DNA from: Morchella semilibera
Taxonomy: Eukaryota > Ascomycota > Pezizomycetes > Pezizales > Morchellaceae
NCBI GenBank assembly: GCA_009192285.1
Contig: CM018606.1
Location: 1,354,081 to 1,418,080, forward strand
Reading direction: 5' to 3'
DNA length: 64,000 bases
Below, in pieces: positions 61,569 through 64,000 of this stretch (position 1 is its first letter; every line of letters starts with the position of its first letter). Made by a program: the position numbers and the translations under genes. The notes under the pieces were generated by a model that was given only the letters and a program-made list of their open reading frames with translations, did not search any database and was not told the DNA's origin.

Positions 61569-64000
61569 TACATTTACCGCACCATAATATTAACCTATAA
61601 CTGAAAAAAAAAAGTATATTTGTTATACGTATATGTGACCTACATACTGGTTTTTGGATTCGTATATGCATGGCACTCTCTCCCCCTCACACTTTAGATG
61701 TTAATGCCTACATGTAAGTCCTATGATTGCCGGCCCACATGCCCACACCCGAACGACCAAGACCCACAGCATGTTATCACTACAAGGTCAAAATACACCC
61801 TTCCGTGGCCAAGCCTTCCGGGCCAAGACAGGAGCACTATACTTTACACGAGCGGAAGATGACATTCCAGGATCCACAACGAACTCACGCCCAATACCGA
61901 TTCGGCAGCAATCTAGTACTCCCTCCCCGTCTTGCGTTCATATAGTCTTGTGGTGAGTGTCGACTACGTATAGTGTCATGATTATGGCGTCTTCCGTTTG
62001 TTGAAAAGGCACGCTGTAGTAATTGCCAAGTGAGACTTAGCACCCGCCCCCAGCCACAAGCTAACCTCTATCTCTGGCTTGGCCTCGCTCCAAATACCTA
62101 TCCTTTGTAACGACCCTCTGCCACGTAACGCTGTAGGAGAGTCGAATATATAGGGGCGCCCATAAATTACCAACGTTCGATCACCATTTCCCTAGATACT
62201 GGAAGAGGGTCTAGAGTACTTACATACAGTACCCCTGCAGGAGGAGATCATCAGAATCAGATCAGGGGTATCAAACGGCCATGTTACCAGCCCACAACGT
62301 CCGTGGATAGCGTACCCGGCGCACCCCTAGCCCCAGCAGCCGAGTGATATTCCATGTTCTGCGACCACCCCACCTGCACATCACCTCTTAAATACCAGAC
62401 GCGTTAAACACAGTCTGCAGACATCACCTTCAAGCCTGCGCCTCAATCAATCAATTTCCCAGCCTTCTCGACCTCCAAAGTTAGCCCATCTCCAATCACG
62501 AGGCAGCCAGAACATTCCGCCACCATCCACATCCTGCTGACACTATCATTACCCCCCATCGGTGGATTACTAACCCAAACTTCTTCTTAGGTCTTGTGAA
62601 CCCTAGCTTAGTAGAGCAGAACATCCGAGCAGAAGTACATGTAGGTACATACATGTACCTAGAGTAGAGTAGACAACACCTCACGCTGATCTGATCCAAA
62701 CCCGACGCCAATCTGACCCAACCCCAACGCCTCGCCTCGCCTCGCCTCGTGGAACAAAAAAACATGTAGGGTGTAAACAAACGTCATCCCCGGTCACGAA
62801 CCAGTCCTTTGTTTGGTGTTTTGGCCCATCAAAAAAAAACTACATCATAGCTGCACCAAAAACCTGGCTCGCGGGCACTACGGCGGTCGTATTGCAAATG
62901 CGTGTGTGTGTGTGTTTCCCGGGGACTCGATCAGGAACAGAGCAGAGCAGTAACCAGACTGCGAAAGAGAGAAGCATCCCCCCCAAATAAAAAAAAGCCA
63001 TATCTAGCTCATGATCTACATTCCCACCCCACCACATCTCTATTGCTCATCCCGAGCGTGATCTCCCGTGACATTGCTTCACCTAGAACATGGTCCTACA
63101 GCGAGTAGATAAACACCACCCGATGGATCCAGGATACAAGGGGCTTGGCTGTTTGTTCTTCTGTCTGTATGAAGTCATCGTGCCGCGCCTGCCTGCCTGC
63201 CCGCCTGTCCGCGCTGGTCGTTATTCCTCCAACAGTATACTTAAAGTAGAGTATGTACATAGGTATATGTAGCCTTGACAGCAAATGAGGGAAGAGGGTG
63301 GATGAGGCTTATTCATCTGACCCCCAGACCACAGCAGAACTTTCCCCACACCCATAACACCGAGCTGTCACGCTAGTTCCTTCCCGTCCTGCAACTGCAC
63401 AGCGCCCACATCTGACAAGGGCACGCAAAATCAAGATGCTGGAAAGAGACCGGGGCCGGGGGAGAGACCACTTTAAAAGTAAATAATACCCAGTAGAGCG
63501 CGCTTTACGTACCTACATTGCTGTTCCTAGCTAGCTGCTGCCTCTGGGGTAAGTGCGTTAAGTACATACATATACAGTACAGCGCTGTCGAGAGAGAGTG
63601 GGAGTGAACTCTTTGTTTCTGTAACGGTGGACATGGTCAGTTGACTTCTTGGTCATTGACGGGGTTCGTGGCCGTCGTCGCGGTTGAGAAGGGTATTTAT
63701 TAAAATACCAGCTACCTGCGCAGGTCACGTTGCCTCGAGACAGCAGGGAGGGGCTTGTCTCAGTACGTAACAAAAAAAAGAAGTAGAAGAAGTACCTGCC
63801 TGGACTATTCTCCGCCCCCACTCTAGGTACCAACTACTCCAAAGTAGAATACAACCCCCCCCCCCCCCCGCTTTTTGTACATGTTATTATTATTATTATG
63901 GTTGCTGCCTGAGAAACTAGAACTGGGACTGATTGGGGGGCTGGGAATCTTGAAAATTAAGAAACCCTTGTTGTTCGCGTTATCATTCCATCTTTAATAG
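61569..64000. other. Gene-poor intergenic region
   Basis: About 2.4 kb without a supportable gene. It holds TACATGTA at 61709, 62636 and 62650, a CGCCT pentamer tandem near 62730-62749, a GTGTGT tract at 62903-62913 and a C15 run at about 63855-63869. Confidence 0.45.

Overview
The window looks like nuclear DNA of a filamentous ascomycete (Pezizomycotina). The evidence is compact genes with many short GT-AG introns (about 42-95 nt, often with a CTAAC/CTGAC branch site), an Msn2/SebA-type zinc-finger factor, a poly-Q Gts1-type ArfGAP and fungal forms of Nic96, Snu114, Prp28 and mL59. The long gene-poor stretches (about 9.3 kb, 9.0 kb and 5.5 kb) would fit an early-diverging, repeat-rich class such as Pezizomycetes. 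That placement is only an inference.

Layout. 0-9 kb, plus strand: the 3' part of pseudouridine synthase Pus1, then nucleoporin Nic96 (7 exons), then the U5 snRNP GTPase Snu114/Cwf10 (10 exons). 9.4-16.7 kb, minus strand: the TFIIF large subunit (Tfg1/RAP74) and translation initiation GTPase eIF5B (Fun12). 18.5-22.4 kb, plus: a large, disordered protein I do not recognise. 25.4-26.8 kb, plus: a thioredoxin-PITH protein (TXNL1 type). 26.8-36.1 kb: gene-free DNA leading to an Msn2/SebA-type stress transcription factor at 36.1-37.9 kb. 37.9-46.9 kb: gene-poor DNA with small inverted-repeat elements, a telomere-like tract and a minisatellite field. 46.9-47.2 kb, minus: one small GC-rich secreted-protein gene. 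49.1-55.9 kb, minus: Prp28 DEAD-box helicase, mitochondrial ribosomal protein mL59 and a Gts1/Ucp3-type ArfGAP with a UBA domain and poly-Q. 57.8-58.5 kb, plus: a U2B''/U1A-like RRM protein (Msl1). The rest, to 64 kb, has no recognisable gene but holds a roughly 325-bp element with terminal inverted repeats.

Function. Most genes are housekeeping: tRNA/snRNA modification, nuclear pore, pre-mRNA splicing (three genes: Snu114, Prp28, Msl1), Pol II initiation, translation initiation and mitochondrial translation. They are independent transcription units rather than a pathway cluster. The accessory signals lie between them: a palindromic octamer TACATGTA found at least 32 times by eye, always outside coding exons; several MITE-like inverted-repeat elements; satellite repeats next to a candidate secreted effector; and long G/C homopolymers.

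I saw no rRNA or convincing tRNA gene, no CRISPR array, and no recognisable reverse transcriptase, integrase, capsid or transposase gene. All exon boundaries were deduced by hand from splice signals, reading-frame phase and family conservation.
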